From NCBI GenBank assembly GCA_963932465.1, contig OZ010792.1, positions 281,649,836 to 281,713,835 of the forward strand: 64,000 bases of DNA, in the 5' to 3' direction. The stretch comes from Maratus speciosus. Lineage: Eukaryota; Arthropoda; Arachnida; Araneae; Salticidae. Below, piece by piece: positions 36,683 to 49,107 of the stretch (positions are counted from its first letter, which is position 1; each line of letters starts with the position of its first letter). The notes under the pieces were generated by a model. That model was not told the origin of the DNA. It searched no databases and was given only the letters and a program-made list of their open reading frames with translations. A program made the translations under genes and the position numbers.

Positions 36683-38279
36683 TGTATGCATCACAAACTC
36701 ATTATTGAAACGCTATAACACGGTATATATTAATGGTTATATATTAACGGTATTTAATCCTTACCGGCGCGGTGTCCTTAAAAAGGGACCCTAATTTTAA
36801 TTCCAAAACTGACAAACGGCTCCAAGAATATTTAGCTAAAATTTTCCCGTCATAATGTACATGAAAATAAGCAAGTTCGTATTTTCTAATAAATTCGTTT
36901 ATATATTGCGGTGTCAGTCCATTATTTTATCAGTTTATAAACAGAATTACTCCGCGACGGTAAGAGTTAACGGTATAATTTCTTTAATATATTTATTTTT
37001 AAAAAAAAACCTTCCAAAATCTGGCATTTTACCCTCAATAAAAAATGTTTGCATATTGTTTATAGAAAATTATAAAAATTTCCAATTAAAAAACCTCAAA
37101 GAGTTCTGTGTCGTAAAAAATTTTAGTAGAGTAATATTAGGCACATACAGTGCAATTTCTAGTCGAATTATACCTTAGTTTAAAGAGACCACAGTTCATT
37201 TAATAGAAAATGGGGAAAATTTTAATGCATAATTATTACCTAAAGATTTTTTCAGTCCTAATCTCTTCCAATAAAAACTTTTGTTTCAGCTGTACAAACA
37301 TTGTTTTCACATTTTAATTAAGGGTGTGCTCAAATCCAAATTGCTTATTTTTTGACACATTTTTATATTCTTTTTTGCTCTTAAACGCATTGAATTGGCA
37401 AGTTCTCTTATTCGGAAACTATATAATATGCTCTATGGATCTATATTTTGATAAAGGCAGACTATATTTCAAAAAAGTCTTTCAAAGTGGGCATTTTGAA
37501 CCGAATTTCCCGAAGCGGGAGTGCTGGAAACGAAAAAAAAAAGGTCGTGCTGAGAAAATAATTGTTTATAAATCAAGTTCTAATGAATTGAACGAAAAAT
37601 GAATTACACAGGTCGCTTATAAATCTCTTCAAAAATCACGTCAGCAAGTTTCAAGTTTTTCTTTTAAAAATTAGTCTGAAAATGCGTCAGAAAATTTCAA
37701 GTTGTTGAGCGTGGAATTTTTTTTTTTTTTAAATACCGCCTTGAATATTTTCGCTTTTTAATTTTTTTCCTTCTTAAACTTACTTTTTTCTTTGAATTTT
37801 AAATAAAATCAGTAAAATTTTTCTTTTCATTTTTTTTCCCAAGGCGTTTCGAGGCTTTCTTGTCTAACTGATATAGCTGTTTTAAATCTTTAACCAAAAG
37901 AATTGATTAACAAAAAGATTTAATTTTAATTTCTTCCAAAATGATTAATTTTTATTCGGGGGGGGGGGGGGTTCCTCATTTCAAAAGACTAAATGACAAA
38001 ATTTCTAATGAGAAAAGAGAAAAACATTAACGATTTCCTATTATAAGATGTACAGAATTTTTATCCGATACTAGTGTCATTTTTAGTGGAATATTTCTTT
38101 CAACAACAACAACAACAAAAATATCCCTGCTGGCTCGGCCTACAGGCATAGGTAGATTTCAAAGTTAAGTACTAATTCCGAAATCAAAAATTAAATCAAG
38201 ATTTGACCAACAAGATAAACCCACTTTAACGATTTTACCTGGCCGCTTTTGTCGAGTTCTTAATTTCATTTTTCTGTAG
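36683..38279. repeat. Host repeat copy 2 end and more eroded ~160-bp units
   Basis: After the copy-2 continuation, unit-like pieces recur at 37,065-37,260 (TTTTAGTAGAG...GTGCAATTTCTAGTCG, ATAGAAAATGGGGAAAATTT) and 37,985-38,100 (GACAAAATTTCTAATGAGAAA...GTGTCATTTTTAGTGGAATA). A 13-G run is at 37,959-37,971 and a CAA repeat at 38,100-38,117. The short frames here (36,855-37,178; 37,324-37,602) show no homology I can name. Confidence 0.4.
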
Positions 38280-38740
38280 GAGTTGGTTTAATCAGAATCA
38301 TATTAATGTGATTTTTTTTCTTCTACAATACCCCCACCCCCCAACTTTTTCTTATTAGTTACTTGTTATTTATTTATTTATTTATTTATTTATTTTTGCA
38401 GGACTTGGTCTTATCAAAAACTTCTCAATATAAAAGTTGTAGATAATATTAAGAAGATTTATAATAAATTTAAGCGGATTTGATATCTTGTGAATTGACA
38501 AAGTTATGATTTTTTTTCTTTTCAACTCCACTGTTTTTTCCGTTTTTATTTATTTATTTATTCATTTTTTTATTTTTTATTTTATTTTATTTATTTATTT
38601 TTTTTCTTTTTGCTGTAAGAGTTGCTTCTGTCAAAATCTTGTCAATATAAAAGTTGTAGATAATATTAAGAAGATTTATAATAAATATAAGTGGATTAGA
38701 TATCTGGAGAATTGACGAAGTTGTGAATTTTTTTCTTCTT
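38280..38740. repeat. Tandem duplication of about 217 bp, with ATTT microsatellites
   Basis: The stretch AAAAGTTGTAGATAATATTA is at 38,432 and again at 38,649. The surrounding 100-200 bp are similar, including GAGTTG...TCTTATC/TCTGTC and GAATTGACAAAGTT. Each copy is preceded by an ATTT-rich microsatellite. The sequence is unrelated to the satellite, so the equal spacing looks coincidental. Confidence 0.7.
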
Positions 38741-39099
38741 AAAATCCTACATTTTTTGCCCCTTCAGGCCATTTTTAATGATATCAAAAATCTGTTATAC
38801 ATAAATTTTTGGCCTTTTTTCTAGAACTAAAACTTTATCTGTTTTCACAAAAACCCTCCCCACTTCCATTCGTTTCGTTGATTTTGCCCATAAACGAACG
38901 AGATTTTCTGCCCCTTGATTTTATGTAGCAGTTTGGAAGAGATTCGTGGAGAAATAGAGAAGCTATCGTGTCCATAAAAAAGTGATATATATGTGTATAT
39001 AGTATGTATAAAGTTTTGAACTGGGTGTGGTTTTGGATGGGTCATGATCGGCGTAGATCTGCAAAAGTTTTTCAGAAATTCCAACATAGGGGGGAATGT

Positions 39100-39730
39100 A
39101 ATAGGTAGTGTTTCTTACAAAATCTACCTAAAACTGCGCAAATACTATATAAAGAATGTAACAAAATTTCTAATCCATAGTCGAAATTACATCATAAAAT
39201 TTGAAAAGACGTTCATATAAGAGGAGAGGGAATTTTTCGAATCTTTAAAAAAACTGTTTCTTTGCGCTGGAAAATTCTCCCTATTTTCTTCCTATTCTCT
39301 CTAATTCCTCTATATCTGGCGATTCTTCAAATTCTAAACAACCGCCTTTTTATATGAAACGTCAAAATTTCTGATAAGGAAACAATAAAGACTTGGTCAT
39401 AGAGAATGTAATAGATAAACGTCCAAAATTTGCAATAGATACAATGACACAAAGTATCTCGTTTTCCGTCCCATTTCTCACTGTCCATCGTAAAATAATC
39501 TTCTTTTAAAACTTCTTCACCGTGCTGAGCATGCTAATCAACTTTACTGCAATATTCGTATTCATTAACATACTTTAACGATATCAAAGACAGGTGTGAA
39601 CGGATCATAAAGTGCATGGAAAGTAATGAGACACGCAACCACAATAACTCACGTGTTTTGGGAAAATGTATAAAAGCTTTCACCGAATTTAGTTTTTACG
39701 TGCATCACAATTTATTATAGAAGCTACATA
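39100..39730. repeat. Eroded units and host repeat copy 3 (uninterrupted)
   Basis: 39,355-39,480 resembles the ~160-bp unit. 39,510-39,730 is the uninterrupted host repeat: CTTCACCGTGCTGAGCATG, CTAATCAACTTTACTGCAAT, the CACGTGTTTTGGGAAAATG module and CATCACAATTTATTATAGAA. This copy serves as the empty-site reference for the insertions in copies 1 and 2. Confidence 0.65.
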
Positions 39731-41938
39731 AATTATTTCACTTAAAAAAATAAATAAATAAATAATCGGAAAATAAAAGGAATCTGAAATATTGCATTTC
39801 ACTTTAATCTCTTTAGAGATATTTTTTTAAGTGAAAAAAGTTAATTTTTCAGTAAATATTTAATTTCATTTAAAAAAAAAGTAAGCAAATGAAACAATGA
39901 TGTCAAAAAGAATTTAATCTTATTAGAGATATTTTTTACATCCGTTTTTCAAATTATTACTCAAAAAAGAAAAAAGAAAAAAAATCTTTTTCGAATGAAT
40001 TATTTTTCATCTTGAGATTTTGAACTAAATTAAAATTTGTAAAAAATACGTAAATAAATGAATAACTAGAAATGCTGATTTTTATTTCAATAATATTTTG
40101 TCAGCTACTACACTGTAAAAGAATGATATTGCAAAAGAATGAATTTGATATGACTAGAAGGTTAACAAAAAATAATATAAGCTTTTCCCAGTTACCATGA
40201 TTTCAAAATGCATTCCTTTATCTGCACAAACTTCTAAAGCACATAGATTTGTGAAATTTGAAGAAGAATTTCTGAAACAAAATTTAAGTTACAGTTCGTA
40301 GTTTTTGTAAACATCACGAAGTATAATATTTACAGTATATTAATGGTTTTTCTCTAAACGATATCAGCACAAAATATCGATTTTTGCGGATGCTATGAAT
40401 TCTCAAGAAAACATTTTCAGCTGCTTAATAGAATTAATACATGTAAGAACAAAATAATGTTCATTTTACGCTGTTATTTTAGCGTCTGTCGAACATGGAA
40501 ATGTTTACTTAAATTTGATAACATCCGAAAACCCCGGGTTTTTTAGAACGCTGATTAGTACAAACTAAAGTTTAACTAAGTAAAGTAAAACTTCGTAAGT
40601 TTTCTGGTGTCAGTAGAAGCAATAAACCTTTTATTCGAAAATTGCTTTTTTAAATATCGAAAAGCTGTTGATTTATGAAGTTAATGAAGATAAAGGAACC
40701 TGTTCCGGAATCGTCGGTAGATCGGGAGAGGTTATATTTTTTTCGCAAACCTTCTCGCTAGGTCAATAAACAATTATCTTTTATTACAGTGCGCTGCTAA
40801 CACGAAAAAAAAAAAAAAACATAAGTACCGTAAATTTTGAAGTTTTGTATATACTTTTCTTTTTTTTAAGATGAAATTTTTCTTCTCGGATTTTTTTAAA
40901 CACTTTATTTTCTATAATATACGAAAAAAAAAATTAAATCTATAGTATTGAATAAACTTACTAATTGATTTCAATTTATCTCCAGCAATTTATAAATAGT
41001 AGAACCTCTTCTATTTAGATGGCTGTTCCATGCCTATAAAAGGAAAAAAGAAACCTTTTAGTTTCGCGAAGATATGAAAGTATTCCATAATAGGGGAAAC
41101 TATTTTGGTATTGTTTAATTAAACCTCATTTATTTTTCAAAAGAAAGTCTCCTTACATTTTGTCAGGAAAAAAGAAATATTCTTAAAAAGTAGAATCCAC
41201 ATATAATCAATAATGTCGAAAAGGAGAACATTAAATATTTAATTAATCTTTATATCAATAAAATGTTATCTCTTTAATGGATGATTTTTTAATTTGTTCT
41301 GAAAAAAATATATTTAAGTCTATTTTTGCTAATTATCCACAAGAAAAATTGTGAAAAGATGTGCTTATTTTCTGTTAGACATAATGTCATAATGTCACTC
41401 CCGAGTTACATAGCAAAAATTGCTTTAAAAAATTATAATTTTAAGTTATATATTTACTTTAAAGTGTTTTCACTGCTCAATAACAACTATTCAATGATAT
41501 AATAATTTTGATAATATTTTTAATTGTTTTCAGAATTAATAATTAATACATTATAAAGATAGAGAGAAAACGCCAGTCGAGCACATTGCAAGCAGTATCC
41601 ACAAAAGATGTTAGAACCTCCTCAACACAACAAATCAGAACAAAAACAGACTTCACGACCTTAAATGCATATTATCACACGTGAGGAATACACAATAGTT
41701 CACCAAAATACCAATAGAAAGACAGCGCTAAATGGCAAAAAAGACCATGTAACTCCTGGGTTTCACTATGCATTAAAGGATTATTGTGCATTATCTGAAT
41801 AGTTATTTTACATGCAGTGGAAATCCTTCATGGTGTTAATTCATGTTCTTGATGATTTGACGAAATTTTGTAACCATTAAACATTAAATTACAAATGTAA
41901 TACAAATAAAATTCGATCTTATTGAAAATATTTAAATG
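39731..41938. other. Long AT-rich stretch, no gene seen
   Basis: Only homopolymer-rich sequence and a weak local repeat (TTTAATCT.TTAGAGATATTTTTT near 39,805 and 39,913) were seen. No coding frame, RNA gene or inverted-repeat element could be supported. Confidence 0.5.
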
Positions 41939-41950
41939 ACATCCTATATT

Positions 41951-42208
41951 AAAATAAATAATCATTGTTTAACGTCTGATATACGATTTAAAAATAAAAA
42001 ATATATTACAATTCAGCAGACATACAAGTAAAAATTACATAAATACATTTATACATGATATATAGTTTTCTGTCATTAGAATGTTATTTATTGCACTGAT
42101 GAGGGGCTAAAATTTAGCTAGAAACGTTTGCTTTTTAATTGTACTATTAAATGTATTTATGTAATTTTTACTTGTATGTCTGATGAATTGTAATATATTT
42201 TTTATTTT
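41951..42208. mobile_element. Foldback insertion flanked by a 12-bp direct repeat
   Basis: GACATCCTATAT occurs immediately before (41,939-41,950) and after (42,209-42,220) this segment. Inside, about 60 bp at 41,988-42,050 (ATATATTACAATTCAGCAGA...) is inverted at 42,148-42,208, leaving a central region of about 100 bp with a hammerhead-like motif. A long direct repeat is more consistent with a retroelement-type insertion than with a TA-target transposon. A Penelope-like origin is possible but unproven. Confidence 0.5.
42096..42124 (+). ncRNA. Hammerhead-like core motif
   Basis: CTGATGA (42,096-42,102) is followed by a self-complementary stretch (GGCT pairing with AGCT, loop AAAATTT) and GAAA (42,121-42,124), followed by CGTTTG. 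This is the order of a hammerhead ribozyme core. The pair closest to the core is mismatched, and a cleavage site with stems I and III is not clear. It may be a decayed ribozyme or chance. Confidence 0.25.
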
Positions 42209-42220
42209 GACATCCTATAT

Positions 42221-43616
42221 GTTCATCTTAATGCATGTTTCTCCCGTTTCTTTAAAATAAAAACTATTGAAAATATTCTATTTCTTTAAATTAATTTCAT
42301 TAAAGAAATTGGATGCTTTGGAAATAATAGAAGAGTTACATCATTCAAACATGTTTTACTTATTCCTGTCCTATCTCTTTGCATATATACAAATATGTTT
42401 ACCGAATGGAGAAAGCTTTTTTATCAATGTTATACAGAGTATTATTTCAAGACTGCATAAACTGTACGGAGGGAAAATTGCCACATAGAGCACATAAAAA
42501 CTGACCAAAAAATCATATATCTACGGTGCAACGTTTACCGAAAAAATTCTAAAGGAAAAGGCGTGACGTCGCATAGGAAAATACTAAACATACTATTCTC
42601 CCCATTAGTTTGACAGTTACAAAACTTATTATAAAGCTTTACATGCGATATCTAAAAATACTTAGCGTTTTAAAATCAATGCAATGAATATCCCGAATAA
42701 TTGCAAATTTTATTCAAAATTATTACTCAAATCCTTCAAAATGATATTCCATTCAAATAAAACTGTTCGACTTTCAAAGATGCATAGAGCATTCATAAAA
42801 AGAAGTTATTAGAAAAAATCTTACAAACATATTACACCATAAAAATATTATCGCTTTCATAATTTTCTGGTTATAGGTTTCAGCCAAATTAGAGAGTCAT
42901 CCAAGAAATTATACATATATATACATATATAATACCCTTGAATAAAAAATTTCCTACTAGTTCATATAACAATATTAACCTATATATATTTGTGTGTCTG
43001 TGTGTTATATAAAAATTTTACCTTGCAGTATTCATTTAAATTATTCTAAGTTTCCGCCATATTCATTATTTCTCTATTTCTTAATAATATCTATTATTTA
43101 TTCCTAGCTTTGACTTTAAATTTAAAACGCGCGTATTAATAATTATCTTATTCGAAATCTTAATCTAAAATTTTAATCTCTTCATAATTTTTTATTAGCT
43201 ACCAAAACCATAATATTCTGAAAAAGCTAAATTTTATTTTGGAATGTTTTTAAAAGCCATTTTGCTATTTTTTATTTCTAATCTTAAATTCCACAAATAT
43301 GTTTCCCGCGCTTTGGAGACGCCAGACTTTTCACCCCGAGATCCCTACATTACGAAGTCTTACTAAATTCATTCTCCTAAAATATTTCTTCTCTCACACC
43401 ATTGGTTTAGCTCCCGCTGATCGAAGATCGTGATCACCAATTGGTTCGTCTCTGTATTACAGCCAAATTAATTATATTAACAAAAAGGGCCAGACTCGTA
43501 GCATTACTCGCAGCATTGATCGTGACTCGTGAGAATTCACTCGTGTGAGCATTTTATTGGAGGTCGGATGATAACTAATGTAGCAAAAGTTCGTACGAAT
43601 ATTGCTGCGTGGCGTA
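42221..43616. other. AT-rich spacer and possible 5-prime region of the LINE relic
   Basis: No gene is supported in 42,221-43,300; the 73-codon frame at 42,267-42,488 has no recognisable features. From about 43,320 the sequence is more GC-rich up to the ORF1 start, and may be the 5-prime untranslated region of the following element. Confidence 0.35.
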
Positions 43617-45222
43617 ATGGCCTCTAATACTGCTTGTGATGAAAACTCGGTCGACATGACTGACATCACTCAATCTGTTCAACAAATTGAACGATATTGT
43701 CCTGAAGATCTAAAACCTTTTTACATCTGGCTAACGCATTACATTACTGCTTCTGCCTCCAGTGTTAGAGAGGAACTACGGAATGAGGTAATCGCTATTA
43801 TTTCTAAAACTGTAAGATTATATGAAACCTGCAATGATCAGGCTCAGAAAAACCTGATTGAAAGTTGAATCAGATGTGCACTGCTCTTACTGAAGTGACT
43901 GATAGTCCAGACGTGACACCCACTCTGAGAATCATGGCTAAACTTAAAGCTAATTATAATTCTACCATTGTTCTTTATGTAATTCCTACTAAAATGGACG
44001 CTAAAGCTAATACTAAATCAGAATCTAACTTAAACTTGCTGCTGTTAATTCTAGAAAAATTAAAGCTAGCAATGATCTTAATACTGGTAAATCCTCTAAA
44101 GTAGCTAAGTCTACTACTAAATCCAGGAATACCCCATTATTAACAATGAAACTCCTGAAACTACAGAGTATATAACGTACCTGTAAGCAACAAATATTCC
44201 GCTATTGCAGAAAATTCTCCACCTCTCAGCACAATTCCCAACCCAAAACTCGCAAAGAGACAAAACCAGAACAATTCAATATTAAATTAACTTCAAAATG
44301 GCGCGAAATTGTTCAACAAATTAACACTCTTATTGGCAGCGAAGTCCCTAAAAATGTCATTGCTGAGGATATTATTCGTATCTTTCCTAGTTCGGTCGAT
44401 GAGTATCGTACAATTCAAAAATTTCTTATCGATTCTAAAATTGAATTCTTTGACTTACAACTAAAGTCTGAAAGACCCCGAAAGATTTTGATCAAAGGTA
44501 TTCCTACAAATACCCCTATCGAAGATGTTAAACATGAATTGATTAAATTAGGCTTTTCCATTCACACGGTAGGGCAGCTTATAAATTTAAAAACTAAAAT
44601 ACCCTTGCCTATTTTTCTAGTCAACATCTTTCCATCTGATAATATGGCCACTATTTTTGATATCAGACATTTTCTCGGTTTCATCGCAAATGTTGAAACC
44701 TATAAATTTAATGGAATTAAACAATGCTATAACTGTCAAAAATATAGTCATTCATTTGCTTCATGCCGCAATGACCCGGTCTGCTTAAAGTGTGCAGGCA
44801 AGTATAAGACATATAACTGCAAAATTACCGATAAGAAAGATATTCGCTGTGCAAATTGTTCTCAGAATTATACAGCTAAATACTCTCTATGTCCTAAAAA
44901 CCACAAAAATTCTAAAGTCAATAGATCACAAACCATCCAAAATTTTCCTACTACTAACTCTAAAAATTCCTCTAAATTTATCCCTAAACTGTCCTTTGCC
45001 TCTGCCGCGAAAGGAGTTGATATTTCAAATTTAGACAGCATTGAAAATGCGGCGAACTCTAATACATTTAATTTAAATGAAAATGATTTTCCATCCCATG
45101 GTCCTCCTGGATTTAACAAATTTAATTTCCCAGATATCTTTAAAACAGATATGGATAGTTTTATTACAAAATTACAAACAGTTCTTACTTTACTCGAAAA
45201 AAATCGAAATTATTATAACTAG
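43617..45222 (+). pseudogene. Non-LTR retrotransposon ORF1 (Jockey-type gag-like), frameshifted
   Basis: The likely start is the ATG at 43,617 (MASNTACDENSVD). The frame stops at 43,866 and continues in other frames, so at least two frameshifts are needed to reach the C-terminal part. That part is open from about 44,284 to the stop at 45,222; an internal ATG at 44,488 begins a 244-codon segment. It has the domain order of Jockey-clade ORF1 proteins: an RNA-binding-like region (RPRKILIKGIPTNTPIEDV, PRE_C2HC-type), then zinc knuckles CYNCQKYSHSFASC (intact CCHC), CLKCAGKYKTYNC (His replaced) and CANCSQNYTAKYSLC (degenerate). In the family this protein binds element RNA and chaperones reverse transcription. 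No ORF2 reverse transcriptase follows, so the copy cannot be autonomous. The superfamily call rests on domain order and motif, not on a search. Confidence 0.75.
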
Positions 45223-46384
45223 ACTTGGCATTCCTGCCTCTCAATTGTTAAACATGACTGATAATCCTCTTTCTTGCAGCAATCAGTCAAACAATTAATT
45301 TTTTGTTTTCTTTTCTTATTTCTCATACTGATCTTAAAAGATCTTTTTGTTTCTTTAATGCATATAGCTTTTTTCATAGTTTTATCGCATTTTACTGTTC
45401 CTCCACCCACTACTTTCTCTCTTTTTGGTCTCTGACCAATGAGATTCCTTCTTTCATCCCTCCTCCTTTTCGGAGCTGAGATTGTATAGTTATTGCTGAT
45501 TGGCCATTTAGATATTGCTGATTGGCTGAGAGAAGTTGATAGTCGGGACCAGCTGCATTTCTCTCTGCTTTTTGTAAATATTTGCTTTCCTTTTAATTAT
45601 TCTTGTATTATATTAGGTATTTAACTTTTATTTACTGTAAATATTAACCTTTTTAGTATGTATTTTATTTATTTATTGTTTTTTATTAATTTTATTACTG
45701 TATGGTCCTGTTAAGTGCCTTTAGTTTTATAAGGATTCTTGGGGAGATTTTTCCTGCTGTCACGTTTTGGTTCTATTTTTATGAACTTTACATTTTTATG
45801 AGCACTGATTTTTAAACGGACATTTTACTGACGGAAGATAAGGACTTCGTCTCAGGTGCTCCAGAAGTGTTTATTCTATGCTCCATGTTCCATTAACAAA
45901 AAGCCGATGCGATGATTTCGGAATTCAGAATTCTGTCTTGTTCAAATGTTTTAAAACTATGTTGCCATGTGTCTTACAATCTCGTAGAATATCTAAATTT
46001 GTTGTTTAAGATCTTTTTAGCATGATATAGTGATTCATATTACATCCTGAGGGCTCTACGAATGTTCTCATAATGTGGGAATTGTTTAAATTTTCATATT
46101 ATGATGAATAAACGTTTTAGAATGACATTTGGCTCTGTTTTTATGAAGAAATTACCGGATTTCTAAATCATTTGCCTAACTACACGCATTCCATGACCAA
46201 CGGATTATAATACGACTGCAAAAACCAATACTTGTGTTTCAATTGGACTTAGCCGATCTCAACTACTATTATCAACAAATTCATGTAGTTGATTGGATTT
46301 GTCGACTGCAAAAGTATAATACAACCAGTTACCAGCCGCCAGTATTCTACAAGTTTAATGCATCCAACCTCAATCTTTCACTAA
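45223..46384. other. Downstream region of the ORF1 relic, no ORF2
   Basis: No reverse transcriptase or endonuclease motif was seen in any frame. Three CCAAT-type motifs lie within about 100 bp (ACCAATGAG near 45,437; CTGATTGGCC near 45,499; CTGATTGGCTG near 45,523). AATAAA occurs near 46,110 without a poly(A) tail. It may be a 3-prime untranslated region of the same element. Confidence 0.4.
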
Positions 46385-47381
46385 CAAGGGAACCACTTTT
46401 GGTGTTGCTCGCACCTAGCATTGAGACCTGGTGCATTTTAAAGCCCTATATTATGAAGTTTGAGAATCGATAAAATTTTTCTGTTAAAATAATATTTCTT
46501 GATTATACAGCAGCATAACTTTCTGAAAATGCAATTTTCGAGATCACTTAACGGGCAATTAACATAAAATTTTTTTAAAGAAAAGCATTTAAAAATAAAA
46601 ATTAGTTAATAATAAGTATAAAACATTGAAAAAAGTTTGAAAATTCCTTCAAAAACCCACGAATTTGATTTTGAAAAATTGCAACTTTATATTCATATTT
46701 TTGGCGGGGAAACAGTTGGCGTTTATTTTCAAAAGTAGAGCTTTCCGGCAACCCTAGCCAAATGTCATAGCTGAATTTGTAATAGCTAGAAATTGCAATG
46801 TCCGACCTATTTCGCCACAGTAATTTTTCTAAATTGTGTCAAAATATTAATTTACTTTATGATTACTTTTACCGAAGGACCATTTAATACAGCAGCATTT
46901 CATTTTAAACATTCGAAACTTTATTTCATTCGATTTCAAAAGATAATAGTTTGCTTATTTTGTATTTCACTAAAAAATAGTTTTCAATGATCTTCGAAGC
47001 CTTTATAGAATTATATTTATTACTTATATATTTATCGTCTGCACAGACAAAAAAAATAAAAACCTAATATTTGTTTCTTATGCTATCAATTATAAAAAAA
47101 AAAATCGCAATCTGATATAATTCTAGTAATATGTTCTGTACATTTTCTCTTTGGATAAAGCGGGCGGAAAAATTGTAGCTCCCTATTTGGCGACTTAACT
47201 CACTTTTGGCGTGAAATAAACAAATAAATATGAAATAACAAAAAATTAAAAGTATAAAAAAGAATATAAAATATTATTTTAACCGAGAAATTTTTTCGGT
47301 TCTCTAACTTTTATGTATAGGGCTACAAAACGCACCAGGTCTCGATGCTAGGTGCGAGCAACACCAAAAGTGGTTCCCTTG
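46385..47381. mobile_element. PIF/Harbinger-like MITE (997 bp), TAA target
   Basis: The ends CAAGGGAACCACTTTTGG are inverted at both termini, and the match extends about 110 bp inward with few changes (including GCTCGCACCTAGCAT and GAGACCTGGTGC). TAA flanks both sides (46,382-46,384 and 47,382-47,384), a 3-bp target typical of PIF/Harbinger. No transposase is present. The short frames at 46,234-46,473 and 46,793-46,990 are not supported. Confidence 0.75.
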
Positions 47382-47409
47382 TAAGTTGCTAAGAATTTTA
47401 CACAACGTT

Positions 47410-47431
47410 ACACACACACACACACACATAC

Positions 47432-47480
<49 letters not shown>
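47410..47480. repeat. CA and TA microsatellites
   Basis: A CA run at 47,410-47,428 is followed by a nearly pure TA run at about 47,435-47,480. Confidence 0.95.
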
Positions 47481-47481
<1 letters not shown>

Positions 47482-49107
47482 CCATTAGAGAAACCAATTA
47501 TGCATAATCAGATACGTAAAGGAAATATTACAAAGATATGTCACATACTTTTACGATGATACAGCAATCTATGAAAGATTATGAAAAAAATCGAACTACC
47601 CACAGTTATAAAAAATAATTGAAAATAAAGCAGTAAAATAACCAAAAAACATGAAAAATTAGGTAAGAATGTATGAACTAAGTATTGAAAAAATGAAAAT
47701 CTAGAACTAATTCTTAAGGTCCATAATATTCCAGATTCCCTAAAACAATTTACGAACAAGTTCTTTATTAAACCAGAGATAAACTAATCGAGTGCAATAT
47801 ATGGGCTGTCGTACATATAAACACAATAAATGGAAAATTAAAAATAATAATAAAAAAAATGAGACAATAAAATAAAAAAAGATACATATGAAATGCCATT
47901 TGCATAAAAATTAAAATGTGCATTCTTGAATTGCATGAATACAATATATTGGCAAACTTCCACAACAAATTTAAGAGGATTCAAAAATTAAAAGGAATAA
48001 CTCGGAAGGATTTATTGATTCAATTTTTCATATATGCAATGAATTATGGAATAAAACGGAAAAGCCATAAACCAGAACGATTTGAATGAGATAATATATG
48101 GTGCTACCGTTTAGTAAGAAATTAAAAAATTTAAATTGAAAACTAAATAAATGTAAATAAGAAAATGATAACATAGATTTAAAACCCATAAATATTAGTA
48201 ACTATATATCTAATTAATCTTTGATAACTAATTGTAGGTAATCTTACAAGATATATATTTGTGTATTTGATATTAAAATGTCAAAAACTCCAGTTCTCTA
48301 TACTCTACCATCTACCCACCAGCCTGTCCCCTTTTTTAAGCCTCGGCAATTTAGAATGGTCATTCACCTCGGAATAGAATAATTCAGCATATCCTTTTCT
48401 TAAATGTATTTATATCTTTACCTTTTTTCTTCCTTTTCTTTTTCATTTTTGTATATATATTTTTTATATTTAATAACTTATTTATAATTACTCGAATTTG
48501 ATTTTCAGATTTTTTAAATCAATTATATAAAAATTAAGGGATACACTCAATCAATACTCATAAAACTTTACAAGCAACACTATTAGTACATAATGTACAA
48601 AAAAAAAAAAAAAAAAAAGACATTTGTAATAAAAATCCCAAATAACTGTAAATGTAAACTTTCGTTCAAAACTCAAACTTAATTTTCCTTAAATTGTTCA
48701 AGTTATTTGAAAATGGAATTGTTTGTACATAGTAGCCTTAAAAATGAGAAACTTACGAGAAATGATCTTTTAAAGAAAAATATTACTCGAGAATATTATC
48801 ATTGTAATCATAATTTTCAAAGTCTATAGAGTTTAAAACCAAATTAGTTCTAAGAATCAAAGTATTCCAAGGAAAAGAATGGCCATTCAACTCGGAATAA
48901 TTCAGCATACCCTATTCGCAAAAGCATAAGAATAAGGGAACTCTAAATATTGTTTACGCTGATAAATTCCTGGTACGAACAATAAGGTAATTAAAAGTAA
49001 TGATCTTGCTTTGTACTTCGCTTTTAATAAATTAAAAGAACGTGTTTATAGCTTTCTTAACTTAACGGTGAACTGTTTGCTTCAAGATAAGGAGTTACAG
49101 GTTTTCG
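47481..49107. other. AT-rich sequence, no gene seen; short repeated piece
   Basis: A segment of about 40 bp (GAATGGTCATTCACCTCGGA...AATTCAGCATA) at 48,353 recurs at 48,879. A 19-A run is at about 48,600-48,618. The short minus-strand frames at 47,541-47,968 are low-complexity and not supported as genes. Confidence 0.5.

Noticed and set aside
45223..46384. Reverse transcriptase ORF2 after the LINE ORF1
   Set aside because: No frame carries reverse transcriptase or endonuclease motifs, and stops are dense in all frames.
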